DNA of 64,000 bases from Cyanobium sp. Tous-M-B4 (GTDB taxonomy: Bacteria; Cyanobacteriota; Cyanobacteriia; PCC-6307; Cyanobiaceae), in contig NZ_JAGQBA010000003.1 in the NCBI RefSeq assembly GCF_024345395.1, positions 310,001 to 374,000 of the forward strand, given 5' to 3'. A program made the translations under genes and the position numbers. Shown in pieces: positions 16,878 through 25,527 of the stretch (position 1 is the stretch's first letter; each line of letters begins with the position of its first letter). The notes under the pieces were generated by a model. It was not told the origin of the DNA. It saw only the letters and a list, made by a program, of their open reading frames with translations, and did not search any database.

Positions 16878-17696
16878 ATGAAAGTCGCCACCTGGAACGT
16901 CAACTCGGTGCGCACCCGCCTCGAGCAGGTGCTCGCCTGGCTGCAACAGGAACGCCCAGAGGTGCTGTGCCTGCAGGAAACCAAGGTGACCGATGAACTG
17001 TTTCCGCGTGAAGCCTTTGAGGCCTTGGGCTATGAGGTGGCCATCAGCGGCCAGAAGGCCTACAACGGCGTCGCCATCCTCAGCCTGCTGCCCCTCGAGG
17101 ACGTGCAGATCGGCTTTGAGGCCCTACTACCCTCCGAGCAAGAAGCCGCCGATCTCAGCGAGCAGAAACGGGTGATCAGCGCCCTGATCGACGGCATCCG
17201 GGTGCTGAATCTCTACGTACCCAACGGCAGCTCGCTCAAGAGCGAAAAGTACGCCTACAAACTTGCGTGGTTGGCCTGCCTGCGGCGCTACCTGGAGGAG
17301 CAAGAGCGCCAGGGAGATCCCCTCTGCATGGTGGGCGACTTCAACATCGGCCCCGAGGCCCGCGACATCCACGATCCGGAACGACTCAGCGGCGGCATCA
17401 TGGCCAGCGCAGCGGAGCGCTCAGGCCTGCAGCAGCTCCTGGGCGAGCGGCTCACAGACGTGTTTCGGGTGTTCGAGCCAGAGGCCGGGCACTGGAGCTG
17501 GTGGGACTACCGCACCGACGCCTGGGACCGGGACCGGGGCTGGCGTATCGACCACATCTACCTCTGCGAACAACTGCTCGCCTGCGCCACCAGCTGCGTG
17601 ATCCACAAGGCCACCCGCGGCAATGAGCAGCCCAGCGACCACGCCCCGGTGGTGGTGAATCTGGTGTGGCCGCCTGAAGCCGACGACTGGAACTAA
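16878..17696 (+). CDS. xthA: Exodeoxyribonuclease III
   Basis: A 272-residue AP endonuclease/3'-5' exonuclease for base-excision repair. All EEP-family motifs are present: ATWNVNSVRTR at the start, VLCLQETKV with the metal-binding Glu, CMVGDFNIGPE, WRIDHIYL and SDHAPVVV at the end. The ATG at 16878 begins with MKVATWNVNS, the family's usual start; the frame is open upstream but without homology. It converges on glcD, with six bases between the stops. Confidence 0.95.
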   Translation: MKVATWNVNSVRTRLEQVLAWLQQERPEVLCLQETKVTDELFPREAFEALGYEVAISGQKAYNGVAILSLLPLEDVQIGFEALLPSEQEAADLSEQKRVISALIDGIRVLNLYVPNGSSLKSEKYAYKLAWLACLRRYLEEQERQGDPLCMVGDFNIGPEARDIHDPERLSGGIMASAAERSGLQQLLGERLTDVFRVFEPEAGHWSWWDYRTDAWDRDRGWRIDHIYLCEQLLACATSCVIHKATRGNEQPSDHAPVVVNLVWPPEADDWN

Positions 17697-17702
17697 GCCC
17701 GG

Positions 17703-19184
17703 TTAAAACACCACCGCGTCATCGGGCAGCGCCTGGCCCTGGGACTGCAGCACCGCCACCCTGCGGGCAGATTCGCCGCAACTACTTGGGGTGGGGAAGA
17801 TCTTGCCGGGATTAGCAAGATTCAGCGGATCGAAGGCCCGGCGCACCAGCTGCATCGTGGCCAGGTCCTCGGGGCTGTACATCCAGTCGAGGTAGCAGCG
17901 CTTATCGCTACCCACGCCGTGCTCGCCACTGATGCTGCCCCCCTCATCCACACACAGCCGCAAAATATCTGCGCCCAGGGCCTTCACCCGCTCCTCGATG
18001 CCGGGCTCCTGGGCCGAATAAAGGATCAGGGGGTGCAGATTGCCGTCGCCGGCATGAAAAACATTGGCCACCGGCAAGCCGTAGCTGGCGCTGAGCTGCT
18101 CAATCGCCGCAAGCACCCGCGGCAGGGCACTGCGGGGCACTACGCCGTCCTGGAGGTAGTAGCTGGGAAAGCGGCGACCCAAGGCTGATACGGCCGATTT
18201 GCGCCCTTTCCAGAGCAGGGCGCGCTCCTGAGCGTCGGTGGCCTGGCGCACGGTGCGGGCACCCGCCTGGGAGCAGAGCTGGGTGGCGAGCTGCACCGCC
18301 GCGGCGACCTCCCCCTCCTGACCATCCAGCTCGATCAACAGCAGCGCCGCCGCATCGCGGGGGTATTCATCAACGCCGAAGTAGTCGTTCACCGCCTCGA
18401 TCGTGAGGCGATCCATCATTTCCATGCCAGCAGGCAGCAAGCCGGCCGCAGTCACCTGACGCACCGCCTCGCCGGCCGCTTCCATGCTGGTGAAGTCAGC
18501 CAGCAGCACGGCCACGCTCTGGGGCGCCCGTAGCAGCCTCAGGGTGATCGCCGTAGCGATACCCAAAGTGCCCTCACTGCCTATAAATGCGCCCCGCAGA
18601 TCGAGTTCGGGAGTTTCGTCGAGCTCGCTGCCAAGGCGGGTAACGCTGCCATCTGGCAGCACCACCTCCAGGCCCAGCACGTGGTTGCTGGTCACGCCGT
18701 ACTTGAGGCAGTGCACGCCACCGGAATTTTCGGCCACGTTGCCGCCGATGCTGCAGGCCACCTGGCTGGAAGGGTCTGGGGCGTAATAAAAGCCGTCGCC
18801 GGCCACCGCCCGCGTCACCCAGCTGTTGATCACACCGGGCTGCACCGTGATGCGCTGGTTTTCCAGATCTATGGCCAGCACCTGGCGCATGCGGCTGGTG
18901 GCGATCACCAGGGACTCGATCTCGGCTAAGGCGCCGCCGGAGAGGCCCGTGCCACTACCCCGGGCCACAAACGGCACCCCCTGCTGGTGGCAGAGCTTTA
19001 CCGCGGCAGCCACCTGGGCCGTCGTCTCAGGCAGCACCACCAGGGGCGGCTGGTGCCGGCTCAGGGTGAGGCCATCGCAGTCGTAGGCCAGCAGCTCCTG
19101 GCGCGCCGACACCACGGCGCGGGGTGGCAGGAACTGACGTAACTGCCGCTCTATCTCTGGCCAATTGATGCCCAGATGACCCAT
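17703..19184 (-). CDS. glcD: Glycolate dehydrogenase subunit GlcD (FAD)
   Basis: A 493-residue FAD-binding type 4 oxidoreductase. FAD-binding motifs GSGTGLSGGALAEIE and SIGGNVAENSGGVHCLKYGV are in the N-terminal half. The C-terminal substrate domain has HAGDGNLHPLILY and GSISGEHGVGSDK. In cyanobacteria such enzymes oxidise photorespiratory glycolate to glyoxylate and pass electrons to the quinone pool. GlcE and GlcF are not adjacent, which is usual for cyanobacterial GlcD. D-lactate is an alternative substrate. It diverges from hemL across 87 bases. Confidence 0.85.
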   Translation of the reverse strand: MGHLGINWPEIERQLRQFLPPRAVVSARQELLAYDCDGLTLSRHQPPLVVLPETTAQVAAAVKLCHQQGVPFVARGSGTGLSGGALAEIESLVIATSRMRQVLAIDLENQRITVQPGVINSWVTRAVAGDGFYYAPDPSSQVACSIGGNVAENSGGVHCLKYGVTSNHVLGLEVVLPDGSVTRLGSELDETPELDLRGAFIGSEGTLGIATAITLRLLRAPQSVAVLLADFTSMEAAGEAVRQVTAAGLLPAGMEMMDRLTIEAVNDYFGVDEYPRDAAALLLIELDGQEGEVAAAVQLATQLCSQAGARTVRQATDAQERALLWKGRKSAVSALGRRFPSYYLQDGVVPRSALPRVLAAIEQLSASYGLPVANVFHAGDGNLHPLILYSAQEPGIEERVKALGADILRLCVDEGGSISGEHGVGSDKRCYLDWMYSPEDLATMQLVRRAFDPLNLANPGKIFPTPSSCGESARRVAVLQSQGQALPDDAVVF

Positions 19185-19271
19185 CGCAAGAGACCCAATT
19201 TACCGAGCAAGCACTACGGGCAGGTTTTGGGTCAGGATGGTTAACGGTTTTGTCCCTCTGCGGGTTCCGCT

Positions 19272-20600
19272 TTGACCTCGGCTGCCACCTCCGCTCCGGC
19301 CTCGGGTTCTGCCCTCAACACCAGCCGCTCCCAGGAGCTCTTCAATGCTGCCCAGAGCTTGATGCCAGGGGGCGTCAGCTCACCGGTGCGGGCGTTTAAG
19401 TCGGTCGGTGGCCAGCCGATCGTCTTCGATCGGGTCAAGGGCTCCTACGCCTGGGACGTAGATGGCAACCGTTACATCGACTACATCGGCAGCTGGGGGC
19501 CGGCCATCTGCGGCCATGCCCACCCCGAGGTGATCGCAGCCCTGCACGAGGCCCTCGACAAGGGCACCAGCTTCGGCGCCCCCTGCGCCCTGGAGAACAC
19601 CCTCGCCGAGATGGTGATCGCCGCGGTGCCATCCGTGGAGATGGTGCGCTTCGTCAACAGCGGAACCGAGGCCTGCATGTCGGTGCTGCGCCTGATGCGC
19701 GCCTTCACCGGCCGCGAAAAGATCATCAAGTTCGAGGGCTGCTATCACGGCCACGCCGACATGTTTTTGGTGAAGGCCGGCTCCGGGGTGGCCACCCTGG
19801 GGCTGCCCGATTCTCCGGGCGTGCCCCGCAGCACCGCCGCCAGCACCCTCACCGCCCCCTACAACGACCTGGAAGCCGTCAAGCAGCTCTTCGCCGAGAA
19901 CCCAGGTGAAATTGCCGGCGTGATTCTTGAGCCTGTGGTTGGCAATGCGGGCTTCATCACCCCCGAGCCAGGCTTCCTCGAGGGCATCCGCGAGCTCACC
20001 AAGGAGAACGGCGCCCTGCTCGTATTCGACGAGGTGATGACCGGCTTCCGCATCAGCTACGGCGGCGCCCAGGCCAAATTCGGCGTCACCCCCGACCTCA
20101 CCACCATGGGCAAGGTGATTGGTGGCGGCCTGCCCGTGGGGGCCTACGGCGGCCGAACCGACATCATGGCGATGGTGGCTCCAGCCGGTCCCATGTATCA
20201 AGCCGGTACCCTCAGCGGCAATCCCCTGGCGATGACTGCCGGCATCAAGACCCTGCAGCTGCTCCAGCAGCCCGGCACCTACGAGCGGCTAGAGGTGATC
20301 ACCAAGCGGTTGGTCGCCGGCATCCTTGATGCTGCCGGCAGCGCCGGTCTACCAATCTGCGGCGGCTCGATCAGCGCCATGTTTGGCTTCTTCCTCTGCG
20401 ATGGCCCGGTGCGCAACTTCGAGGATGCCAAGGCGGCTGACACGGTTCGCTTCGGCAAACTGCATCGCGCCATGCTTGAGCGCGGCGTTTATCTGGCCCC
20501 AAGCGCCTTCGAGGCGGGCTTCACCTCCCTGGCCCACTCAGACGCGGACATCGACGCCACTATCGCCGCCTTCCGCGAGTGCTTCGCAGCGGTGGCCTGA
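19272..20600 (+). CDS. hemL: Glutamate-1-semialdehyde 2,1-aminomutase
   Basis: PLP enzyme that makes 5-aminolevulinate from glutamate-1-semialdehyde, feeding heme, chlorophyll and bilin synthesis. At 442 residues it is full length. The PLP lysine is Lys281 in [19 protein letters not shown] and Asp253 is in [12 protein letters not shown]. The Ser/Thr/Ala-rich N-terminus (residues 1-18) lies before NTSRSQELF. The start appears to be TTG at 19272, since no in-frame ATG precedes [12 protein letters not shown] (residue 31), which is already inside the conserved fold. Eleven bases separate it from the transporter operon downstream. Confidence 0.96.
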   Translation: MTSAATSAPASGSALNTSRSQELFNAAQSLMPGGVSSPVRAFKSVGGQPIVFDRVKGSYAWDVDGNRYIDYIGSWGPAICGHAHPEVIAALHEALDKGTSFGAPCALENTLAEMVIAAVPSVEMVRFVNSGTEACMSVLRLMRAFTGREKIIKFEGCYHGHADMFLVKAGSGVATLGLPDSPGVPRSTAASTLTAPYNDLEAVKQLFAENPGEIAGVILEPVVGNAGFITPEPGFLEGIRELTKENGALLVFDEVMTGFRISYGGAQAKFGVTPDLTTMGKVIGGGLPVGAYGGRTDIMAMVAPAGPMYQAGTLSGNPLAMTAGIKTLQLLQQPGTYERLEVITKRLVAGILDAAGSAGLPICGGSISAMFGFFLCDGPVRNFEDAKAADTVRFGKLHRAMLERGVYLAPSAFEAGFTSLAHSDADIDATIAAFRECFAAVA

Positions 20601-20611
20601 GCCCAGCCCCC

Positions 20612-21823
20612 ATGAAGCGTCGTCTTGCCTCCAGCCTGGCCGCCCTGATCTCTGCTGCAGCGGCACTCAGCGCCTGCCAGGGCTCAGACGATCAAGGTCC
20701 GGTGAATCTCAGCAAGGGCGTTCCCGTTGGGGCCGTTTTGGCCCTCACCGGCAATGCCAACGTTTACGGCCAGGACCAAAAAATCGGCATCGAGCTCGCC
20801 CTGGCAGCCCTCAATGGCGCCGGCGGAGTTAATGGCAAACCGCTCGCCCTGAGCATCGAAGACGGGGGCAGCGCCGAGCCCAGTGCCAACGCTGCCTTCA
20901 CCTTGCAGATCAACCGGGGCATGCTTGCCCTGATCGGCCCCACCCTCTCCCAGCAAGCCTTTTCGGCAGATCCAATCGCCCAGCGTCGGGGCGTGCCCGT
21001 GGTGGCTCCATCTAATACCGCCACCGGCATTCCGGAGATCGGTCATTTCATTAGCCGGGTATCAGCCCAGAGCTCGGTGATCGCGCCGCTCTCGATTGCC
21101 AAGGCCCTGCAACTCAACCCCAGCATCCGCCGGGCAGCGGTGTTTTACGCCCAAGACGACGCGTACAGCACCGCCGAGACGGTGATCTTCCAGCAGGCCC
21201 TCACAGCCAAAGGTCTCAAGCCAGTCACGGTGCAACGCACCCAGCTCAACGACCAGGACTTCCAGAGCCAGATCACCGCCGCTCTCAATCAGAAGCCAGA
21301 TCTGGTGGTGCTGTCACTGCAGGCCATGGATGGCGGCAACCTGATCCGCCAGTTGCGAGAGCTCGGCTACCGCGGCGCGATCGTGGTGGGCAATGGCATG
21401 AACACGCCAAACATCTACCCGATCTGCCAGAAGTATTGCGACGGCATCTTGATCGCCCAGGCCTACAGCCCGGAGCTGGCCACGCCCGCCAACCAGCGTT
21501 TTACTGCCGCCTTCGCTGCAGCCCAGGCCCGCAATCCCAAGGTCAGCCCGATCCCACCCCAGCTCACCGCCCAGGCCTACACCGCCATGCAGGTGATCGG
21601 CGAAGCGCTCGCTCGCCTCGATCGCAGCCAACCGCTCAAGAGCCTCAGCGTCAGCCAGGCGCGCCGGGCCTTGATGGATGAAATCCTCGGCGGCACCTAC
21701 CAAACACCCCTTGGTGAAATCCGCTTCACCCCCGAGGGCGAGGTGATCCAGAAAAACTTCTTCGTCGCCCAGGTGCGCATGAATGCTGGGGGCAAAAGCG
21801 GTCGCTTTAGCCTGCTGCCCTAG
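20612..21823 (+). CDS. livK: Branched-chain/neutral amino acid ABC transporter, binding lipoprotein
   Basis: A 403-residue periplasmic-binding protein of the HAAT family (LivK/NatB type). The ATG at 20612 gives a lipoprotein signal peptide with lipobox LSAC near residue 23. Family motifs include GAVLALTGNANVYGQDQKIG and ALIGPTLSQQAFSADPIA. It is the first of five genes encoding a complete importer: binding protein, two permeases, two ATPases. In cyanobacteria the same family includes the N-I neutral amino acid system (NatBDCAE) and the urea system (Urt); no urease genes are nearby, so amino acids are more likely. Confidence 0.85.
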   Translation: MKRRLASSLAALISAAAALSACQGSDDQGPVNLSKGVPVGAVLALTGNANVYGQDQKIGIELALAALNGAGGVNGKPLALSIEDGGSAEPSANAAFTLQINRGMLALIGPTLSQQAFSADPIAQRRGVPVVAPSNTATGIPEIGHFISRVSAQSSVIAPLSIAKALQLNPSIRRAAVFYAQDDAYSTAETVIFQQALTAKGLKPVTVQRTQLNDQDFQSQITAALNQKPDLVVLSLQAMDGGNLIRQLRELGYRGAIVVGNGMNTPNIYPICQKYCDGILIAQAYSPELATPANQRFTAAFAAAQARNPKVSPIPPQLTAQAYTAMQVIGEALARLDRSQPLKSLSVSQARRALMDEILGGTYQTPLGEIRFTPEGEVIQKNFFVAQVRMNAGGKSGRFSLLP

Positions 21824-21832
21824 GGGAGCGGC

Positions 21833-22765
21833 ATGGAAGGCCTGCTGCAACTGCTGTTCAACGGGCTCTCGGTAGGAGCTGTTTACGCCCTGTTTGCCCT
21901 TGGCTACACCTTGGTGTTTTCAGTGCTGGGGGTGATCAACTTCGCCCACGGGGCGATCTTCACCCTGGGTGCTTACTTCACCTATCTGCTGATTGGTGGC
22001 GCGGTGGGTGCCAATGGTTTGTTGGCCGGCCTGCAGCTCCCCTTTGCCCTGCCCTTCTGGCTGGCCCTACCAGTGGCGGGCATGGCCGCCGCCGCCGTGG
22101 CCTTGGTGGTGGAGCGCATCGCCTTTAGCCCCCTGCGCGATCGAGGCTCCGATCCCCTGCTGGCCCTGATCACCAGCCTGGGGGCCGGGGTGATTTTGGT
22201 GAACCTGATCCAGCTGCTGGTGGGAGCCGAGAGCTATTCGATTCCGGTGGGCACCCTTGGCTCCCTGCCGGCGGCGCTGAGCATCGCCGGTGCCAAGGTG
22301 CGCACCGTGCAGGTGATCCTGCTGGCCATCGCCGGCCTGCTGCTGGCAGCCCTTTCGATCTGGATAGACGGCAGCCGCAGCGGCAAGGCGCTGCAGGCCG
22401 TTTCCGAAGACCCGGTGACCGCCCAGCTGCTTGGCATCAACAGCGGCCGCATGATCCAGATCGCCTTCGGCATCAGCGGCTTCCTGGCCGGTGTGGCCGG
22501 CGGCCTGGTGGGGTTGAGCGTCAGCATCGCCGGGCCTTACTTCGGCATTGGCTACGGGCTCAAGGGGCTGGGGGTGCTGGTGCTAGGCGGGCTCGGCAGC
22601 GTGCCTGGCGCCGTGCTGGGCGGCTTGATCATCGGCCTGGCCGAGGCCTGCGTGCCGGCCGAGCTATCGGGCTACAAAGATGCGGTCTCCTTTGGCTTCC
22701 TGTTCCTGGTGCTGTTGATCAGGCCCCAGGGTCTGCTGGGCCGCCCCCAGCCCAACAAGGTGTGA
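21833..22765 (+). CDS. livH: Branched-chain amino acid ABC transporter permease LivH
   Basis: A 310-residue inner-membrane permease with about eight helices. The family start is clear (LLFNGLSVGAVYALFALGYT, then VINFAHGAIFTLGAY), and the cytoplasmic coupling stretch KALQAVSEDPVTAQLLGIN fits LivH. It corresponds to NatD in the cyanobacterial N-I system. It begins nine bases after the binding-protein gene, and its stop overlaps the first possible codon of livM. Confidence 0.92.
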   Translation: MEGLLQLLFNGLSVGAVYALFALGYTLVFSVLGVINFAHGAIFTLGAYFTYLLIGGAVGANGLLAGLQLPFALPFWLALPVAGMAAAAVALVVERIAFSPLRDRGSDPLLALITSLGAGVILVNLIQLLVGAESYSIPVGTLGSLPAALSIAGAKVRTVQVILLAIAGLLLAALSIWIDGSRSGKALQAVSEDPVTAQLLGINSGRMIQIAFGISGFLAGVAGGLVGLSVSIAGPYFGIGYGLKGLGVLVLGGLGSVPGAVLGGLIIGLAEACVPAELSGYKDAVSFGFLFLVLLIRPQGLLGRPQPNKV

Positions 22766-22770
22766 TCAGC

Positions 22771-23679
22771 ATGGATGCCGGCCTGCTCGAGCAAATGCTG
22801 CTGGGGGCCCTGCTGGGCCTATCGGTGTACCTGCCCCTGCGCTGCGGCCAGCTCTCCCTGGCCACCCCGGGCTTCTTCGCCATTGGCGGCACTGTGGCAG
22901 CCCTGCTCTCTACCCGGGTGCCCGCCCTAGCCGGCAGCGGCAGCACCTACCCGATCACTTCAGTTTTGCTGGAGATGGCGCTAGCAGCCCTGCTCACCGG
23001 CGTGCTGGCCCTGGGCCTGGGCCGGGTGGTGCTGCAGCTGCGGGGCATCTACTTAGCCATCGCCACGATCGCCCTGGTCGAGATCCTGCGGGTTGTCACC
23101 CTCAACCTGGAGTTCACCGGCGGAGCCCTGGGCATCTTCGGCATCCCCCAGCCCTTTGATAGCGCCGCTGGCTACGCCGCCTTCACCCTGGCGCTGCTGG
23201 CGCTGATCTGCTGGCTATGCGACCGGCTCGAAAAGACCAGGCCTGGCCGGGCCATGGCCGCCATCCGCGACGACGAACTGGCCGCCGCCAGCCAGGGCAT
23301 CAACACCGCCGACAGCAAGCTGCTTGCCTTTGTGCTGAGCGCCCTGGTTGCGGGGATCACCGGCGTTGTGGCAGCCCACTTCCTCAACTCCTGGAACGCC
23401 AAACTGGGCAACTTCGACGCCAGCATCACCACCCTGGCGTTCGTGGTGTTCGGCGGCTCGCGCACCTGGCTGGGGCCGGTGTTTGGTGGCCTGCTGCTCA
23501 CCGCCCTACCAGAACTGCTGCGTCCGGTCGGCGACCTGCGCTTGATTGTCTTTGGCGCTGTGATTCTGGTCGGTCCCCTGTTCTTTCCCCAAGGAGTGAT
23601 CACCCCTGAGCTGTTTAAGACACTCAAGCGAATAATGCGGCGCCCACCCACCCCAGCAGCGCAGGGGGAAAGGCCATGA
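22771..23679 (+). CDS. livM: Branched-chain amino acid ABC transporter permease LivM
   Basis: The second permease, 302 residues from the ATG at 22771. A GTG at 22762 would add three codons but overlaps the livH stop and lacks room for a ribosome site, whereas AAGG sits about nine bases before the ATG. About nine membrane helices are visible, with GRAMAAIRDDELAAASQGIN as the coupling loop. It corresponds to NatC. The C-terminal tail is short and basic. Confidence 0.9.
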   Translation: MDAGLLEQMLLGALLGLSVYLPLRCGQLSLATPGFFAIGGTVAALLSTRVPALAGSGSTYPITSVLLEMALAALLTGVLALGLGRVVLQLRGIYLAIATIALVEILRVVTLNLEFTGGALGIFGIPQPFDSAAGYAAFTLALLALICWLCDRLEKTRPGRAMAAIRDDELAAASQGINTADSKLLAFVLSALVAGITGVVAAHFLNSWNAKLGNFDASITTLAFVVFGGSRTWLGPVFGGLLLTALPELLRPVGDLRLIVFGAVILVGPLFFPQGVITPELFKTLKRIMRRPPTPAAQGERP

Positions 23680-24440
23680 GCCTGCTTCAGGTTGAGAATG
23701 TGGGGGTGCGCTTCGGTGGCCTGCAGGCCTTGCAGGGTGTCGATTTAGAGGTGCAGCAGGGCGAGATTTTTGGCCTACTGGGCCCCAATGGTGCCGGCAA
23801 GACCACCCTGTTCAACGTGATCTCTGGCCTCACCCCCGCCAGCAGCGGCAGCGTGAGCTGGCGGGGGGCAAGCCTTGCTGGCCTCAGCAACCACCGCATT
23901 GCCCGTCTCGGCATCGCGCGCACCTTCCAAAATCTGCGCTTGTTCAGCAGCATGAGCTGCCTGGAAAATGTGCTCGTGGGCCTGCATCAGCACGGCCGTC
24001 AGCCGCCCCTAGCGGCCCTGCTGCAAACCCAGTCCTTTCGCCGCCGCGAAGCCCAGCTGCATCAACAGGCTCTAAAGCTGCTTGCCTTATTCCAGCTCGA
24101 AGCTGCTGCCCACCAAAACGCGGCCAGCCTTTCCTACGGAGACCGGCGCCGCCTGGAGATGGCCCGGGCCCTGGCCAGCCGTCCCCAGCTGCTACTGCTC
24201 GATGAGCCGGCCGCTGGCATGAACCCCGCAGAAAAAGATGAGCTGCGGGAGCTGATCCGGCGCATCCGGGACCAGTTCAAGCTGACGGTGCTGATCATTG
24301 AGCACCATGTGCCCTTGATGTTGGGCCTGTGCGACCGGCTGGCAGTGCTCAACTTCGGCCAACGCATCGCCCTGGGCAGCCCCGAGCAGGTGCGGCGCGA
24401 TCCGGCCGTGATCGAGGCCTATCTGGGCGGTGGCGCATGA
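23676..24440 (+). CDS. livG: Branched-chain amino acid ABC transporter ATPase LivG
   Basis: A 254-residue ATPase with Walker A GPNGAGKTT, signature LSYGDRRRLEMARAL (the LSYG form is usual for LivG) and Walker B LLLLDEPAAGMNP. It corresponds to NatA in the N-I system. The ATG overlaps the livM stop as ATGA and has a strong purine-rich ribosome site (GGGGGAAAGG) just before it. Confidence 0.94.
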   Translation: MSLLQVENVGVRFGGLQALQGVDLEVQQGEIFGLLGPNGAGKTTLFNVISGLTPASSGSVSWRGASLAGLSNHRIARLGIARTFQNLRLFSSMSCLENVLVGLHQHGRQPPLAALLQTQSFRRREAQLHQQALKLLALFQLEAAAHQNAASLSYGDRRRLEMARALASRPQLLLLDEPAAGMNPAEKDELRELIRRIRDQFKLTVLIIEHHVPLMLGLCDRLAVLNFGQRIALGSPEQVRRDPAVIEAYLGGGA

Positions 24441-25165
24441 ACGGCCCCCAAGCGCCCCTGCTGGAGCTTCGCAACCTGGTGGTGCGCTACGGCAGCATCA
24501 CGGCCCTGCATGGCATCAATTTGACGGTGCAAGCCGGCGAGCTGGTGACCCTGCTGGGAGCCAATGGCGCCGGTAAAAGCACCACCCTGCGGGCTATCTC
24601 CGGCCTGATTCACCCCGCCGGCGGCGAGATCCTCTGGCATGGCGGCTTGATCAATCGCCTGCGCACCGAGCGCACCGTGAAGCTGGAGATCAGCCACTGC
24701 CCGGAAGGTCGCCGGGTGCTCAGCCGCCAGTCGGTAGCCGACAACCTGGCCCTAGGCGCCTGGTTGCGCCGGGACAAAGCCGCAATCGCCAGAGATCTGG
24801 AGCGCTGCTACGCCCTATTTCCCCGCCTGGCCGAGCGCCGCAATCAGCTGGCCGGCTCCCTTTCCGGCGGCGAGCAGCAGATGCTGGCCATCAGCCGCTC
24901 CCTGATGGCCAGGCCCACCCTGTTGATGCTGGATGAGCCGAGTCTGGGATTAGCGCCCCGGCTCGTAGCCGAGGTGATGGCCGCCCTGGCCCAGCTGCAC
25001 CGAGATGGGCTCACCATTTTGCTCGTAGAGCAAAACGCCCAGGCAGCCCTGACCATTGCCGATCGGGGCCTGGTTTTGGAGGCGGGCAGCATCAGCGCCG
25101 GCGGCAGCGCCGAACAACTCCTGGCCGACGACAGCCTCCAGGCTTCCTATCTAGGGGCGAACTGA
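24437..25165 (+). CDS. livF: Branched-chain amino acid ABC transporter ATPase LivF
   Basis: A 242-residue ATPase with Walker A GANGAGKST, signature SGGEQQMLAISRSLM and Walker B LLMLDEPSLGLAP; it corresponds to NatE. The ATG at 24437 overlaps the livG stop as ATGA. The frame is open 36 codons further upstream, but that part has no family match. It is the last gene of the operon that begins after hemL. Confidence 0.94.
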   Translation: MNGPQAPLLELRNLVVRYGSITALHGINLTVQAGELVTLLGANGAGKSTTLRAISGLIHPAGGEILWHGGLINRLRTERTVKLEISHCPEGRRVLSRQSVADNLALGAWLRRDKAAIARDLERCYALFPRLAERRNQLAGSLSGGEQQMLAISRSLMARPTLLMLDEPSLGLAPRLVAEVMAALAQLHRDGLTILLVEQNAQAALTIADRGLVLEAGSISAGGSAEQLLADDSLQASYLGAN

Positions 25166-25191
25166 GCAGGGGCGAACTCAGCAGCTGCAGC

Positions 25192-25446
25192 TCAGTCGTT
25201 CTCGGTAGCTCCAAAGCAATGCATTAGGGCATCGCCCCAGCTGTTGATTGCCGCTAGCTCGTGGTCCTTGGCGCTGCCCAAGGCCTTGGCGTGCTCACGC
25301 AGCAGCACTGTCTTATCGATGGCATGTCCATGCTCCGCCGCCATGGCCACGATGTCGTCTACCCCGGCAGCGGCATGCAGCTTGTCGCGGAGGGCGGCAT
25401 CACCAGCAACGCGGGCCACAAAGGCCTGGATAGACGCAACAGACAT
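25192..25446 (-). CDS. Nif11-like leader domain protein
   Basis: An 84-residue protein whose first 65 residues match the Nif11-like leader domain (MSVASIQAFVARVAGDAALR, then DDIVAMAAEHGHAI). In some cyanobacteria such domains are leaders of modified peptides, but here the typical Gly-Gly cleavage site and a Cys/Ser/Thr-rich core are absent, and no modification enzyme is nearby. Many cyanobacterial Nif11 proteins are stand-alone and uncharacterised. The ATG at 25446 fits the domain start. It converges on livF. Confidence 0.75.
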   Translation of the reverse strand: MSVASIQAFVARVAGDAALRDKLHAAAGVDDIVAMAAEHGHAIDKTVLLREHAKALGSAKDHELAAINSWGDALMHCFGATEND

Positions 25447-25527
25447 GACCGACTCAGCAACCAGAGCCACTACTAGCAGGCCAAACCATGGCGGGCTCGA
25501 TACGTTGAGGCGAGTGTTAAGGCAGCA

